This document shows positions 17,913-26,526 of a stretch of 38,867 nt of DNA, piece by piece; the stretch's first letter is position 1; every line of letters starts with the position of its first letter. This DNA comes from an uncultured Verrucomicrobia subdivision 3 bacterium. Lineage in GTDB: Bacteria > Verrucomicrobiota > Verrucomicrobiia > Limisphaerales > UBA11358. The position numbers were made by a program, and so were the translations under genes. The notes under the pieces are model-generated. The model ran no database searches and had not been told where the DNA came from. It worked only from the letters and a program-made list of their open reading frames with translations. The stretch covers positions 1-38,867 of the forward strand of contig CAJAQO010000190.1 of NCBI GenBank assembly GCA_903944085.1, given 5' to 3'.

Positions 17913-18602
17913 ATGCGCGTGCTCTCGACCACGGAACTGTTGAGCGTCTGGGAGCGGGGCAGCGCCCAGCCACCGGTGCAACGGGCGCTGACTTTGCTGG
18001 CGGCGGCTGATCCCGAAGTGTCGCCCGACCAGCTCGCCAGCCTGAGCATTGGCCGGCGCGACGCGCGGCTGCTCGCGTTGCGCGAGCTGACTTTTGGCGC
18101 GGACGTCACCGGCGTGGCCAACTGTCCGGCGTGCGATGAAAACGTGGAACTGACCTTCAGCGCGGCGGATCTCCGGCCCGAAACTGTGACGGAACTTCCA
18201 GCGGAATTTGATTTGCGACTGGACGATCACCATTTGCGCTTTCGTCTTCCCACCAGCGCCGATTTGCTGGCGGTCAATCAACGTGAACAGTTGCTGGCTC
18301 GCTGTTTGTCGAATGGCCACGGCCCGTTGCCGGAAACGGTCATTGCCGCCGTCGTTGAAAAAATGTCGCAGGCTGATCCGCTTGCGGATATTCAGCTCAG
18401 GTTGAACTGCGCGAGTTGCGGCCACAAATGGGAAGCGCCGTTTGACATCGCCTCTTTTTTTTGGACGGAGCTCAACGCCGCCGCGCGCCGCCTGCTGCGC
18501 GAAATCCATGAGCTTGCCTCGGCTTATGGCTGGACCGAATCGGAAATTCTCGCGTTGAGCCCCGCCCGCCGGCGCTGCTATTTGGAAATGGTGAACGCAT
18601 GA
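17913..18602 (+). CDS. T4 gp26/gp28-like baseplate protein with zinc ribbon
   Basis: 229 aa. Cysteine pairs CPAC (71, 74) and CASC (166, 169) form a split zinc-ribbon, and the C-terminus (REIHELASAYGWTESEILAL, then ARRRCYLEMV) matches the T4-like baseplate protein family found next to tube genes in extracellular injection systems. It probably sits at the hub/wedge base and helps assembly rather than being part of the tube. It starts 6 bp after the tube gene and its stop overlaps the next start (ATGA), which suggests coupled translation. Confidence 0.8.
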   Translation: MRVLSTTELLSVWERGSAQPPVQRALTLLAAADPEVSPDQLASLSIGRRDARLLALRELTFGADVTGVANCPACDENVELTFSAADLRPETVTELPAEFDLRLDDHHLRFRLPTSADLLAVNQREQLLARCLSNGHGPLPETVIAAVVEKMSQADPLADIQLRLNCASCGHKWEAPFDIASFFWTELNAAARRLLREIHELASAYGWTESEILALSPARRRCYLEMVNA

Positions 18603-19219
18603 GCGACTTCCTTTCCAACCTGATCGCCCGCAGCCGCGCGAACCCGCCGGCGATTCAGCCACGCCTGCCCTCGCGTTTTGAGCCGCCCGCCAGATTGCTT
18701 TCTGAATTTCAATCGTCCGCATTTGAAACGACGGCCGCCCCGATTGCGCCGCCTGCGGTTCCTTCTGCGGCGAATTCGTTTGCGAATGAATCATCGGCAA
18801 CTGCGACACCAAATCCTGTGAATACGACCGCTCGCGGCGAAGCGAAATCGGCGCCGCCGACCAACCACACGGCTTCGTTCGAAAATTCGCATTCAATCGA
18901 AGCGGCGGAAATTGGTGGCCGCAGCGAAAAAGCCGTTGTTCCGAGCACCGCCGCAACCGACGAAACTAACCCGCAAATCGCAGCGAAGACAGAATCTATC
19001 CAAGCCATTTCCGCCCGCCCGGCATTTCAATCGCGCCGGCGAAATTCAGTTTCGCCCAACGAACCGCTTTCGTCCGCGCCGGCCATTCACGTCACCATTG
19101 GCCGCGTCGAAGTTCGCGCCATTCAGTCCGCCGCGCCGGCGCGCAAGCCGGCCAAATTCACGCCGCCAAAACTTGCGCTCGATGATTATTTGCAGAAGCG
19201 CGACGGAGGCGTCCGATGA
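18599..19219 (+). CDS. disordered Pro/Ala-rich eCIS-associated protein
   Basis: 206 aa of low complexity. A short ordered head (FLSNLIARS, then IQPRLPSRFEPP) and tail (IHVTIGRVEVRAI, then FTPPKLALDDYLQKR) flank about 130 residues rich in Ala, Ser, Pro, Thr and Asn. The IHVTIGRVEVRA segment with a basic linker is reminiscent of conserved short proteins found between baseplate and cap genes in such clusters. I know of no assigned role; a flexible linker or assembly chaperone is possible. It overlaps both neighbours by 4 bp (ATGA). Confidence 0.7.
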   Translation: MSDFLSNLIARSRANPPAIQPRLPSRFEPPARLLSEFQSSAFETTAAPIAPPAVPSAANSFANESSATATPNPVNTTARGEAKSAPPTNHTASFENSHSIEAAEIGGRSEKAVVPSTAATDETNPQIAAKTESIQAISARPAFQSRRRNSVSPNEPLSSAPAIHVTIGRVEVRAIQSAAPARKPAKFTPPKLALDDYLQKRDGGVR

Positions 19220-20421
19220 GTAATTTTCTCGCCATTGCCACCGTCACCGCCACGTTGCAGCGTTTTTTGCAATCGGTCGTTGGCGTGGATGTGCCGGGCG
19301 CGAAAGCCAACACCGTGCGGCCGGATGCGCCCGGTGGCGGCGTGCCGGAAATCGGCGTGAACATTTTTTTGTATCAAATCGCGCCGAATGCCGCATTGCG
19401 CAACGCCGACCTGCCCACGCGCAATGCCGCCGGCCACGCCGGCCAGCGTCCCGCCGCCGCGCTGGACCTGCATTATCTGCTGACTTTTTACGGCAACGAC
19501 AGCCAACTTGAACCGCAGCGCGTGCTCGGCAGCGCGGTCCGCAGCCTGCACACGCAGCCGTTGCTAACGCGTCAGATGATCCGCGACACCGTGACCGATC
19601 CGGCCTACGCGTATCTCGCGACTTCCAATCTGGCAGATGCGGTGGACCCAGTGCGTTTTACGCCGCTGTCCTTTTCGCTCGAAGAACTTTCCAAGCTTTG
19701 GTCGGTGCTGTTTCAAACGCCCTACGCGCTGTCCACCGCTTATCGCGCGTCGGTGGTGCTCATCGAAGAGGAACTTTCGCCGGTCGTGCCGCTGCCCGTG
19801 CGCCAGCGCCACGTCTTCGTGGTGCCGTTTCAATCTCCGTTCATCGAAAAAGTGGATCCGCAAATCGTCGCCGCCGGGGCCGCACTGACGATTCATGGCC
19901 AGAATCTTCGCGGCGATGTCACACATGTGCAAATCGGCGGCGCGCCGATCGCGCCAACGAACGTCACCAGCCAGCAAATCACCCTCACTCTGCCGCTGAC
20001 GTTGCCGCCGGGAGTTCTCACCGCGCAGGTGGTTCAACAATTTGATTTCGGCAAGCCCGGCCAGCCCAAGCCGCATCCCGGCTTCGAGTCCAACGTCGCG
20101 CCGTTTATTTTGCAGCCGACCATCCAGTCGGCATCGTCAAACGCGGCGCGGGGCGCGGTGTTCACGATCACCTTTGTGACCCCGATTGGCCGCGAGCAGT
20201 CCGTCGCGTTGTTGTTGAACAATGACGCGAACAATTACGTCATTCCGCTGGCGACCCGTCCGCCGACCGATCCGCCGACAGCCACGTCATTTGACTTTGC
20301 AATTCCAACCACCATTGCGACCGGAACATTTCTCCTGCGCGTGCGCGTGGACGGTGCCGAAAGCGCGCTGACGCTGGACGCAAATAAAAATTACAACGGG
20401 CCGACCGTGACTATCACATGA
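19216..20421 (+). CDS. eCIS cap/tail terminator, DUF4255 plus IPT/TIG domain
   Basis: 401 aa. Residues 1-190 match DUF4255 (Pvc16/Afp16-like): FLAIATVTATLQRFLQ, GVNIFLYQIAPNAALRNADLP, LDLHYLLTFYGND, PQRVLGSAVRSLHTQPLL. This family caps the distal end of tube and sheath and fixes particle length. Residues about 210-400 form IPT/TIG-type beta-sandwich repeats (IVAAGAALTIHGQNLRGDVTHVQ split by loops), an addition seen in many environmental systems that may decorate the cap. It overlaps the ATPase gene by 4 bp. Confidence 0.88.
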   Translation: MSNFLAIATVTATLQRFLQSVVGVDVPGAKANTVRPDAPGGGVPEIGVNIFLYQIAPNAALRNADLPTRNAAGHAGQRPAAALDLHYLLTFYGNDSQLEPQRVLGSAVRSLHTQPLLTRQMIRDTVTDPAYAYLATSNLADAVDPVRFTPLSFSLEELSKLWSVLFQTPYALSTAYRASVVLIEEELSPVVPLPVRQRHVFVVPFQSPFIEKVDPQIVAAGAALTIHGQNLRGDVTHVQIGGAPIAPTNVTSQQITLTLPLTLPPGVLTAQVVQQFDFGKPGQPKPHPGFESNVAPFILQPTIQSASSNAARGAVFTITFVTPIGREQSVALLLNNDANNYVIPLATRPPTDPPTATSFDFAIPTTIATGTFLLRVRVDGAESALTLDANKNYNGPTVTIT

Positions 20422-22268
20422 ACTGGAGCGAAGCCAACCAGCGGCATTTGACCGTCGCGCTCAACGCGGTGCGCGATGCGTTGGAACAGCGCGCGGTTGA
20501 AGCGCCGGCGCCAACCGGCGAAATGTCGCCGCCGCCCGCCTTGGAAACGCTGTGCAAACTTTTTGGGCTTTCAAATTTTGAGCGCGGCATTTTGCTGTTG
20601 TGCGCCGCCGTGGAACTGGATTCCAAATTCGCCGCGCTCTGCGCCAAGGCCAGCGGCGATCTGCGCCGCGATTACCCGACGTTCAGCCTCGCGCTCGGCG
20701 CGCTGCCGGAGCCGCATTGGACCGCGCTGACGCCTGCCGCTCCGCTGCGCCACTGGCGCTTGATTGAAGTGCTGCCGGGCCAGAGCCTCACCTCGAGTCC
20801 GCTGAAAATTGACGAGCGCGTGCTGCATTATCTGACTGGGCTGAGCCAGCTCGACGAGCGGCTGGCGAACCTGTTTGAACCGCTTTTCGCCGCCGGCGAT
20901 TTGGTGGATTCGCACCGCGCGATCGCTGGCAAAATCGCGGCCATTTTGCGGAAAATTTCGCCGCCGCCCGCGATTCAGTTGTGCGGCAATGATTCCGTTG
21001 CCAAGCGCACGGTCGCGATGGCGAGTTGCGCCGCCACGGATTTGCGGTTGCAGGTGATCGCCGGACAAAACCTGCCGGGCGACGCCCGCGAATTGGACGC
21101 GCTGATCCGGCTTTGGGAACGCGAGGCTGTTTTGGGTTCGGGCGCATTGTTGATCGAATGTGAAGCGGCGGAAAATAATTCCGCCGTGACGCATTTCATC
21201 GAACGCATGGCTGGCTTTTTGTTCGTGTCGTCGCGCGAACGCCGCCGCGTGTGTGATCGCGCATTTTCGTATTTTGACATTGGCAAGCCGACCTCCGCCG
21301 AACAGCGCGTTTTGTGGAAAAATGCCGGCGTGAACGGCCAGTTGGAATCGCTCGCCGCGCAGTTTGATCTCGGTGCGGCGAGCATCCGCGCGGCGTCGGC
21401 GCAGGTAGGATCGCCAGAAGATTTGTGGGACGCGTGCCGCTCGCAGGCGCGGCCACGACTGGATGACCTGTCGCAACGCATCGAAACGCGAGCGGATTGG
21501 GGCGAACTGGTTTTGCCTGCGCCACAAAAAGACATGCTGCGCGAAATTTCCGCGCACGTCCGGCACCGGGCCGTGGTTTACGAGACATGGGGCTTCGCCC
21601 AGAAAGGCGCACGCGGTCTCGGCATCAGCGCGCTATTCGCGGGCGCGAGCGGCACCGGCAAGACGCTGGCGGCGGAAGTTTTGGCCAACGAGTTGCGGCT
21701 GGATTTGTATAAAATTGATCTGAGCCAGGTCGTCAGCAAATACATTGGCGAGACGGAAAAAAATCTGCGGCGCGTGTTTGACGCGGCGGAGGAAGGCGGC
21801 GCGGTGCTGCTGTTTGACGAGGCGGATGCGCTGTTCGGCAAGCGCAGCGAAGTGAAAGACAGCCACGACCGCTACGCGAACATCGAAGTCAGCTATTTGC
21901 TACAGCGCATGGAATCCTATCGCGGCCTCGCGATTCTGACGACGAACATGAAGGACGCGCTGGACCCGGCGTTTTTGCGGCGCCTCCGGTTTGTCGTGCA
22001 GTTTCCCTTTCCCACCGCCGCCGAGCGGATGGAAATCTGGCGGCGGATGTTTCCCGCGCAGACGCCGTTGGAAAAAATTGACCCGGCGCGGCTGGCGAAG
22101 TTGTGCGTCGCCGGCGGCAACATCCGAAACATCGCGCTCAACGCCGCGTTTCTTGCCGCCGACGCGAACGAGCCGGTGCGGATGAATCACGTTTTGCGCG
22201 CCGCGCGAACCGAGTATGCGAAAATTGAAAAGCCGCTGACGCCGGCGGAAATCGGAGGCTGGGAATGA
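20418..22268 (+). CDS. eCIS AAA+ ATPase
   Basis: 616-aa cytosolic ATPase (Pvc15/Afp15-like) needed for particle assembly or loading. The N-terminal half (1-370) is helical and lacks P-loop motifs. The classic AAA domain follows: GASGTGKT 409-416 (Walker A), YIGETEKNLRRVFDAAE, LLFDEADALFG with Asp467-Glu468 (Walker B), ILTTNMKDALDPAFLRRL (sensor 1 and arginine finger), then the lid (IWRRMFP, GGNIRNIALNAAFLAA). The C-terminal tail ends LTPAEIGGW. ATGA overlaps occur at both ends. Confidence 0.92.
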   Translation: MNWSEANQRHLTVALNAVRDALEQRAVEAPAPTGEMSPPPALETLCKLFGLSNFERGILLLCAAVELDSKFAALCAKASGDLRRDYPTFSLALGALPEPHWTALTPAAPLRHWRLIEVLPGQSLTSSPLKIDERVLHYLTGLSQLDERLANLFEPLFAAGDLVDSHRAIAGKIAAILRKISPPPAIQLCGNDSVAKRTVAMASCAATDLRLQVIAGQNLPGDARELDALIRLWEREAVLGSGALLIECEAAENNSAVTHFIERMAGFLFVSSRERRRVCDRAFSYFDIGKPTSAEQRVLWKNAGVNGQLESLAAQFDLGAASIRAASAQVGSPEDLWDACRSQARPRLDDLSQRIETRADWGELVLPAPQKDMLREISAHVRHRAVVYETWGFAQKGARGLGISALFAGASGTGKTLAAEVLANELRLDLYKIDLSQVVSKYIGETEKNLRRVFDAAEEGGAVLLFDEADALFGKRSEVKDSHDRYANIEVSYLLQRMESYRGLAILTTNMKDALDPAFLRRLRFVVQFPFPTAAERMEIWRRMFPAQTPLEKIDPARLAKLCVAGGNIRNIALNAAFLAADANEPVRMNHVLRAARTEYAKIEKPLTPAEIGGWE

Positions 22269-22552
22269 AAAGCCCGAAGCCAGAAGTCAGAAGTCAGAAG
22301 TCAGAAATTAATTTGCACATCGAGGAACTCGTGTTGCACGGTTTCGCGCCCCGCGACCGGCATGGTATTCGCGAGGCGGTGGAAGCCGAATTGATGCGGT
22401 TGATTTCAGAGCAGCCGTTTTTTTCAAATTTGCCAAAGAACATTTCGCGGGAACGCGTGGACGGTGGATCGTTCCGCCTGGCGCTTCCGGCAAAACCGGC
22501 GGCGGTTGGCGCGCAGATCGCCAAGGCTGTGCATGGAGGAATTCATTTATGA
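22265..22552 (+). CDS. small eCIS-associated protein with 7-bp repeat near its start
   Basis: 95 aa, no named family recognised. The conserved-looking core starts at LHIEELVLHGFAPRDRHGI and continues with helices (EAVEAELMRLISEQPFF) and a short beta segment (GGSFRLALPAKPAAVGAQIAKAV). Small proteins of this form commonly sit between the ATPase and DUF4157 genes. The first 16 residues are encoded by a tandem CAGAAGT repeat, and an in-frame TTG at 22313 lies just before the core, so the ATG-linked reading frame depends on repeat number. ATGA overlaps at both ends. Confidence 0.7.
   Translation: MKSPKPEVRSQKSEINLHIEELVLHGFAPRDRHGIREAVEAELMRLISEQPFFSNLPKNISRERVDGGSFRLALPAKPAAVGAQIAKAVHGGIHL
22281..22306 (+). 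repeat. CAGAAGT heptanucleotide tandem repeat
   Basis: Three exact copies of CAGAAGT (22281-22301) and a partial fourth (CAGAA, 22302-22306) lie within the first 14 codons of the preceding gene. A 7-bp unit is not a multiple of three, so gain or loss of one unit would shift the frame. Confidence 0.85.
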
Positions 22553-24378
22553 GCGCGCAGGTTCACGCTGCTCCGATTGCGCGAAATCACGCCGGGCGAT
22601 CTGGCCCAGCGGGGAAATCGTTCGCCAGTTTACCATTGCCGGTGCAGGACGCTCTGCGCTCGCCCGGCCGGGAGTTGGGAGCGGAAACGCGCGATTTTAT
22701 GGAGCCGCGCTTCGGCCATGATTTTAGCAAGGTGCGCATTCATGCGGACAGTGCGGCAGTCGCCGCCACTCAAGCCGTGAACGCGCGGGCCTGCACTTTC
22801 GGCGCGGATATTCTTTTTGCCGCCAACGAGTATGCGCCGGCAACGCCGCAAGGCCGCGAATTGCTGGCGCACGAACTGGCGCATACGATTCAACAGCGCG
22901 ATCCGGGTGCCGCGTCGCCGGTGCCGGAAGCGAACGGGGAGATTGAGTCCGGCGCGCGCGCGGCGGGTCGGAACATTGCGGCGGGCAAACATGTTTCGGC
23001 GAAATTGCCGGCGTGCGGCTTCGGGCTGTCTTGCTCGCCAAAGGATGACGATGAAGCGAAACGCCGCGCGGCCGCGATTGCCGAGGCGCAAGCCGTGGCC
23101 GCCCAAATTGATCAAACGGAAAACGAGGAGGATGAAACCCCGGTGACGCCGATGGCGATTGGCGGCGTGCCATACAACCCGAAGCCGGCGGCCAAAGTTT
23201 CTAAAAAGGCAAAGCATCCCAAGTCAGACACCCCGTCAAGATTTTTGCCCGGCGGGTTTACCGATGATGACATCTACGGCGACCTCGACAAAAAGAATAA
23301 ACAAGAGGAAGCCGAACGGCAGGCCGCGCAGCAAAAGGAGGACGAAGACCGGCCGATTCGTTTCATGGCTCTGAGAGAAAGATTGCGGCATGGCATGGCG
23401 AAAAGTGTTCTGGCATCGGTGTTGGAAACTCTGCCGATGAGGGATTTGCAAATTCTCAAACGATACGGTTTGGAGTGGTCCCGGCGGGGACCTGATCAGG
23501 ATTCGCTGGTGAAGGCCTTGGATCAATGGGCGAATTCTTCCGAACCCAACAGGCCTGACGCCAAGCAATACAGCGGAATCCTACAGTCCGAGAAAAAGTA
23601 TTACCAAAGGAATTACGCGAATTATCGAAATTATCAACAGAAGGCGGATGAGATCGCCAGCAGCGGACCGGGTTCGCTGACAGGACGTGTGGTAGGGACA
23701 GTTTTGGAAAAGGAATTTGGAGTCAAAAACGGTGCCGAATGGGGAGCATTAGTGGGCGGCGTGGGGGATAAATTGATGCCAGTAATTGTATCCGCGATCG
23801 GACCGAGCGGCGGGGGAGGCCCAGATTTTATCCCGGAAGATACTCCGGCGGCAATAACGGGAACGCCCCCCGAAGCAATTGATCTGGTCGAAACACAACC
23901 GGATCAACCGGCGGGTGATGCCACCTTGCCCGATTACGGACGATCGGGTCCCCTTGATGATACGCAGCCGGACTGGGCGTTTGAAAAAACGGCGCCTGGT
24001 TCACCCCCGCGCAACGATACGAAAGATTCAATTCCACCAGCCGGTGGCGGCGGTGGCGGCGGTGGCGGCAGGCCCGCGCCGAGGCAGACAATTCCAGGAA
24101 ATCCACCGCCGCCGCCGCGACGACCGCCGCCGCCGCCGCCGGTGATTGAGTGGTTTCCGCGACAAGACGCCACGCCCATGGGACCCGAAGAAGTGATGGA
24201 GGTTCTGGAAATTGATTATACGCGGGTGATCTGGAACATGCATAAAGGAGAAAACATGAGCGAGTGGACGCTCGCAGGCGGCAAAGGTCTTCCGCCCCTG
24301 GCCTATACCGTGGGCAACAAAGTGCGGGTTGATTATTGGCGATGGAAGGAAATGGGATTGCCTGAACCGACTTATTAA
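22549..24378 (+). CDS. DUF4157 protein with putative effector C-terminus
   Basis: 609 aa. Residues about 35-115 are the DUF4157 domain: MEPRFGHDFSKVRIHAD, then ARACTFGADILFAANEYAP, then LLAHELAHTIQQ with a zinc-protease HExxH (His108, Glu109, His112). DUF4157 is the hallmark domain of eCIS-linked proteins and often precedes toxin domains. A charged coiled region (165-290) follows, then helices, a Gly-rich hydrophobic segment (372-425: VVGTVLEKEFG, GALVGGVGDKLMPVIVSAI), a poly-Gly run (about 499-508), a poly-Pro run (about 520-531) and a 78-residue C-terminal domain (IEWFPRQDATPM, YTRVIWNMHKGENMSEW, VDYWRWKEMGLPEPTY). The latter is unrecognised. From about 23380 codon use visibly shifts (more GGA, AAA, AAT), consistent with a recombined tail. 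Candidate cargo or toxin. Confidence 0.8.
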   Translation: MSAQVHAAPIARNHAGRSGPAGKSFASLPLPVQDALRSPGRELGAETRDFMEPRFGHDFSKVRIHADSAAVAATQAVNARACTFGADILFAANEYAPATPQGRELLAHELAHTIQQRDPGAASPVPEANGEIESGARAAGRNIAAGKHVSAKLPACGFGLSCSPKDDDEAKRRAAAIAEAQAVAAQIDQTENEEDETPVTPMAIGGVPYNPKPAAKVSKKAKHPKSDTPSRFLPGGFTDDDIYGDLDKKNKQEEAERQAAQQKEDEDRPIRFMALRERLRHGMAKSVLASVLETLPMRDLQILKRYGLEWSRRGPDQDSLVKALDQWANSSEPNRPDAKQYSGILQSEKKYYQRNYANYRNYQQKADEIASSGPGSLTGRVVGTVLEKEFGVKNGAEWGALVGGVGDKLMPVIVSAIGPSGGGGPDFIPEDTPAAITGTPPEAIDLVETQPDQPAGDATLPDYGRSGPLDDTQPDWAFEKTAPGSPPRNDTKDSIPPAGGGGGGGGGRPAPRQTIPGNPPPPPRRPPPPPPVIEWFPRQDATPMGPEEVMEVLEIDYTRVIWNMHKGENMSEWTLAGGKGLPPLAYTVGNKVRVDYWRWKEMGLPEPTY

Positions 24379-24393
24379 AAATGTAAATATATC

Positions 24394-25047
24394 ATGAGCG
24401 CCTTTCCCAATTCTCCGCGCCTCGTCAAAGGCGGCCTTGTGCTGGTGGACCCGGATTCCGGCACGGTGCAAAAAATCATTGTGCTGCAATACAATCCCGA
24501 CACGCTCACGCGCTCATTGCAGCCGCAGGGTGTCACCGGCGAACCCGCAGATCGTTCGGAGGCACTGCGTTTGAAAGGTCCGCCGATCGAAACGATCAAG
24601 CTCGATGCGGAAATTGACGCGACCGATCAGCTCGAAACCGCCGATCCGCTGGCCACGAGCGTGGGCATTCTTCCGCAGCTCTCGGCGCTGGAAATGATTG
24701 TTTATCCGACGAGCGCACAGTTGCAGGCGAACAACACGCTGGAGCAATCGGGCACGCTGGAAATCGCGCCGGTCATCGCGCCGCTGACCTTGTTGATTTG
24801 GAGCAAGAACCGCGTCGTGCCGGTGCGGTTGACGGAGTTCAGCATCACGGAAGAAGCATTCGATCCGAACCTGAATCCGATTCGCGCGAAAATCAATCTC
24901 GGCATGCGCGTGTTGAACGTGGACGATCTGGGCTTCAACGTGAAGGGCGGCAGTCTGTTCATGGCGTATCAGCAGCAGAAAGAAAATCTGGCGGCACAAA
25001 ACCCGGGCGGCACGTTGAACGCGCTCGGCATTGGAGGGATTCCATGA
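24394..25047 (+). CDS. eCIS tube-initiator protein (CIS tube domain, Pvc7/Afp7 N-terminal half)
   Basis: 217 aa, matching the contractile-injection tube-initiator domain: KIIVLQYNPDTLTRSLQPQG, ETIKLDAEIDATDQ, LPQLSALEMIVYP, APLTLLIWSKNRVVPVRLTE, EEAFDPNLNPIRAKINLGMRV. It probably forms the first ring that connects baseplate hub and inner tube. In Photorhabdus-type systems this domain is fused to LysM; here LysM is a separate downstream gene overlapping by 4 bp. It follows the DUF4157 gene after 15 bp. Confidence 0.88.
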   Translation: MSAFPNSPRLVKGGLVLVDPDSGTVQKIIVLQYNPDTLTRSLQPQGVTGEPADRSEALRLKGPPIETIKLDAEIDATDQLETADPLATSVGILPQLSALEMIVYPTSAQLQANNTLEQSGTLEIAPVIAPLTLLIWSKNRVVPVRLTEFSITEEAFDPNLNPIRAKINLGMRVLNVDDLGFNVKGGSLFMAYQQQKENLAAQNPGGTLNALGIGGIP

Positions 25048-25403
25048 GCGATCCGCTGCAAACATTGCTCCAAGGCGCAGCGAAACCGAATTTGTTTCCG
25101 CCCAACAGCCGTTATTACGGCATCGGCACGGACACCCTGACCACGGCGGATGGAAAAACCGTTCCATATTTGCAACGCCGGTTCATTCCGCCGCCGGAAG
25201 ATTTTGCGCTGCTGCAAGAATACACGGTGAAACAGGGCGACCGGCTGGACAACCTCGCGGCCAAATACGTCGGCGACCCGGAACGCTTCTGGCAGATTTG
25301 CGACGCGAACGCGGCGATGAGCCCGGAGGAGTTGACGGAAATTGTCGGTCGCATTTTGCGAATCACTCTGCCTGCCGGAATTCCCGGAACTCAAAATGTC
25401 TAA
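25044..25403 (+). CDS. LysM-domain baseplate protein
   Basis: 119 aa. Residues 1-55 are an extended linker; residues 59-110 form one LysM-type module (LQEYTVKQGDRLDNLAAKYVGD, then RFWQICDANA, then VGRILRITLP), the same fold as T4 gp53 and the C-terminus of Pvc7. It probably locks baseplate wedges around the hub. ATG 25044 has an excellent ribosome site (GGAGGG at 25033-25038), which argues that the split from the tube initiator is genuine and not a frameshift. It overlaps the next gene by 8 bp. Confidence 0.85.
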   Translation: MSDPLQTLLQGAAKPNLFPPNSRYYGIGTDTLTTADGKTVPYLQRRFIPPPEDFALLQEYTVKQGDRLDNLAAKYVGDPERFWQICDANAAMSPEELTEIVGRILRITLPAGIPGTQNV

Positions 25404-26526
25404 CAATCCCATCCAACTCACTTTGATGATCGGCCCGGCCGTGCCAGTGCCGGTGACGCAAGATGTTTTGGATGCGTTGATCAGCGTGCAGGTGACAACG
25501 TCCTCTGGTGCCGCGAGCGGGTTTCAATTGCAGTTCACGATCAACAATCGCTCGCCGTTGCAGACGCTCTTTTTACTGACGGCGGGCAATCCGGTGCCGC
25601 TGATGCGCGTGATCATTGTCGTCACGATCAACGGCACGGCCAATGTTTTGATGGACGGCGTGATGACGCATCACGAGCTTTCGCCGGGCGCTGATCCCGG
25701 CCATTCAACCTTGACCGTCACGGGCAAAGATTTGACGCAGGTGATGAATTACATTGATTTCAGCGGCGTGCCATATCCCGCCATGTCGAACGAAATGCGC
25801 GTGCTACTGATTTTGTCAAAATATGCGATGCTGGGCATCCTGCCGGAAGTTATTTCGAGTGTGCTCGTGGACATTCCCATTCCGACCGAACAAATTCCGC
25901 GGCAAAAAGGCAAGGACCTCGCGTATATCCAATCGCTGGCGGATGAAGTCGGCTATGTTTTTTATCTCGATCCCGGTCCGCTGCCCGGCGTGAGCGTGGC
26001 GTATTGGGGGCCGGAAATAAAAGTCGGCGTGCCGCAGCCCGCGTTGAACATCAACATGGACGCTTACACCAATGTCGAGTCATTGAACTTCCGCTTCAAT
26101 TCGGACCTGCGCTCGCTGCCCGTCGTTTATATTCAAGATCCGGAAACCAAAGCAATGGTGTCTATGCCGGTTCCCGACATCACACCGCTAAATCCGCCGC
26201 TTGGTTTGATTCCGCCAATTCCGAAGAACATAGACCCGATCACCGACACCGCGAAATACAGCCCGCTTCGCGCGGCCATGATCGGCATGGCGGAAGCGTC
26301 CCGATCCGCCGACGGGGTCAGCGGCACCGGCGCGCTGGATGTGCTGCGTTACGGCCGGGCGTTGAAAGCGCGCAGTCTTGTCGGCGTGCGCGGCGCGGGC
26401 GCGGCGTTTGACGGACTTTATTACGTCAACAGCGTCACGCACAAAATCAAGCGCGGCGAATACAAACAAGATTTCACCCTGGGCAGAAATGGTTTGCTGT
26501 CCACGGTTCCAACCGTGCCCGTATGA
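25396..26526 (+). CDS. gp27-like baseplate hub protein
   Basis: 376 aa, the hub half of the Pvc8/VgrG spike complex (T4 gp27, phage late-control D-like). Recognisable features are FQLQFTINNRSPLQTLFL, VMTHHELSPGADPGHSTLTVTGKDLTQVM, KGKDLAYIQSLADEVGYVFYLDPGP, YWGPEIKVGVPQPALNINMD, and a C-terminal GLYYVNSVTHKIKRGEYKQDF strand set. In Photorhabdus the hub and spike are one polypeptide; here they are two genes overlapping by 4 bp. Start at ATG 25396, not the earlier in-frame 25342, to avoid a long overlap with the LysM gene. Confidence 0.87.
   Translation: MSNNPIQLTLMIGPAVPVPVTQDVLDALISVQVTTSSGAASGFQLQFTINNRSPLQTLFLLTAGNPVPLMRVIIVVTINGTANVLMDGVMTHHELSPGADPGHSTLTVTGKDLTQVMNYIDFSGVPYPAMSNEMRVLLILSKYAMLGILPEVISSVLVDIPIPTEQIPRQKGKDLAYIQSLADEVGYVFYLDPGPLPGVSVAYWGPEIKVGVPQPALNINMDAYTNVESLNFRFNSDLRSLPVVYIQDPETKAMVSMPVPDITPLNPPLGLIPPIPKNIDPITDTAKYSPLRAAMIGMAEASRSADGVSGTGALDVLRYGRALKARSLVGVRGAGAAFDGLYYVNSVTHKIKRGEYKQDFTLGRNGLLSTVPTVPV

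Noticed and set aside
17064-18956. 630-codon open frame on the minus strand
   Set aside because: Antisense to sheath, tube and baseplate genes, each of which has strong family motifs; no features of its own.
24394-25403. Frameshift breaking a fused Pvc7-like gene
   Set aside because: The second gene has its own ATG in an ATGA overlap and a strong GGAGGG site, like the other junctions of the operon.
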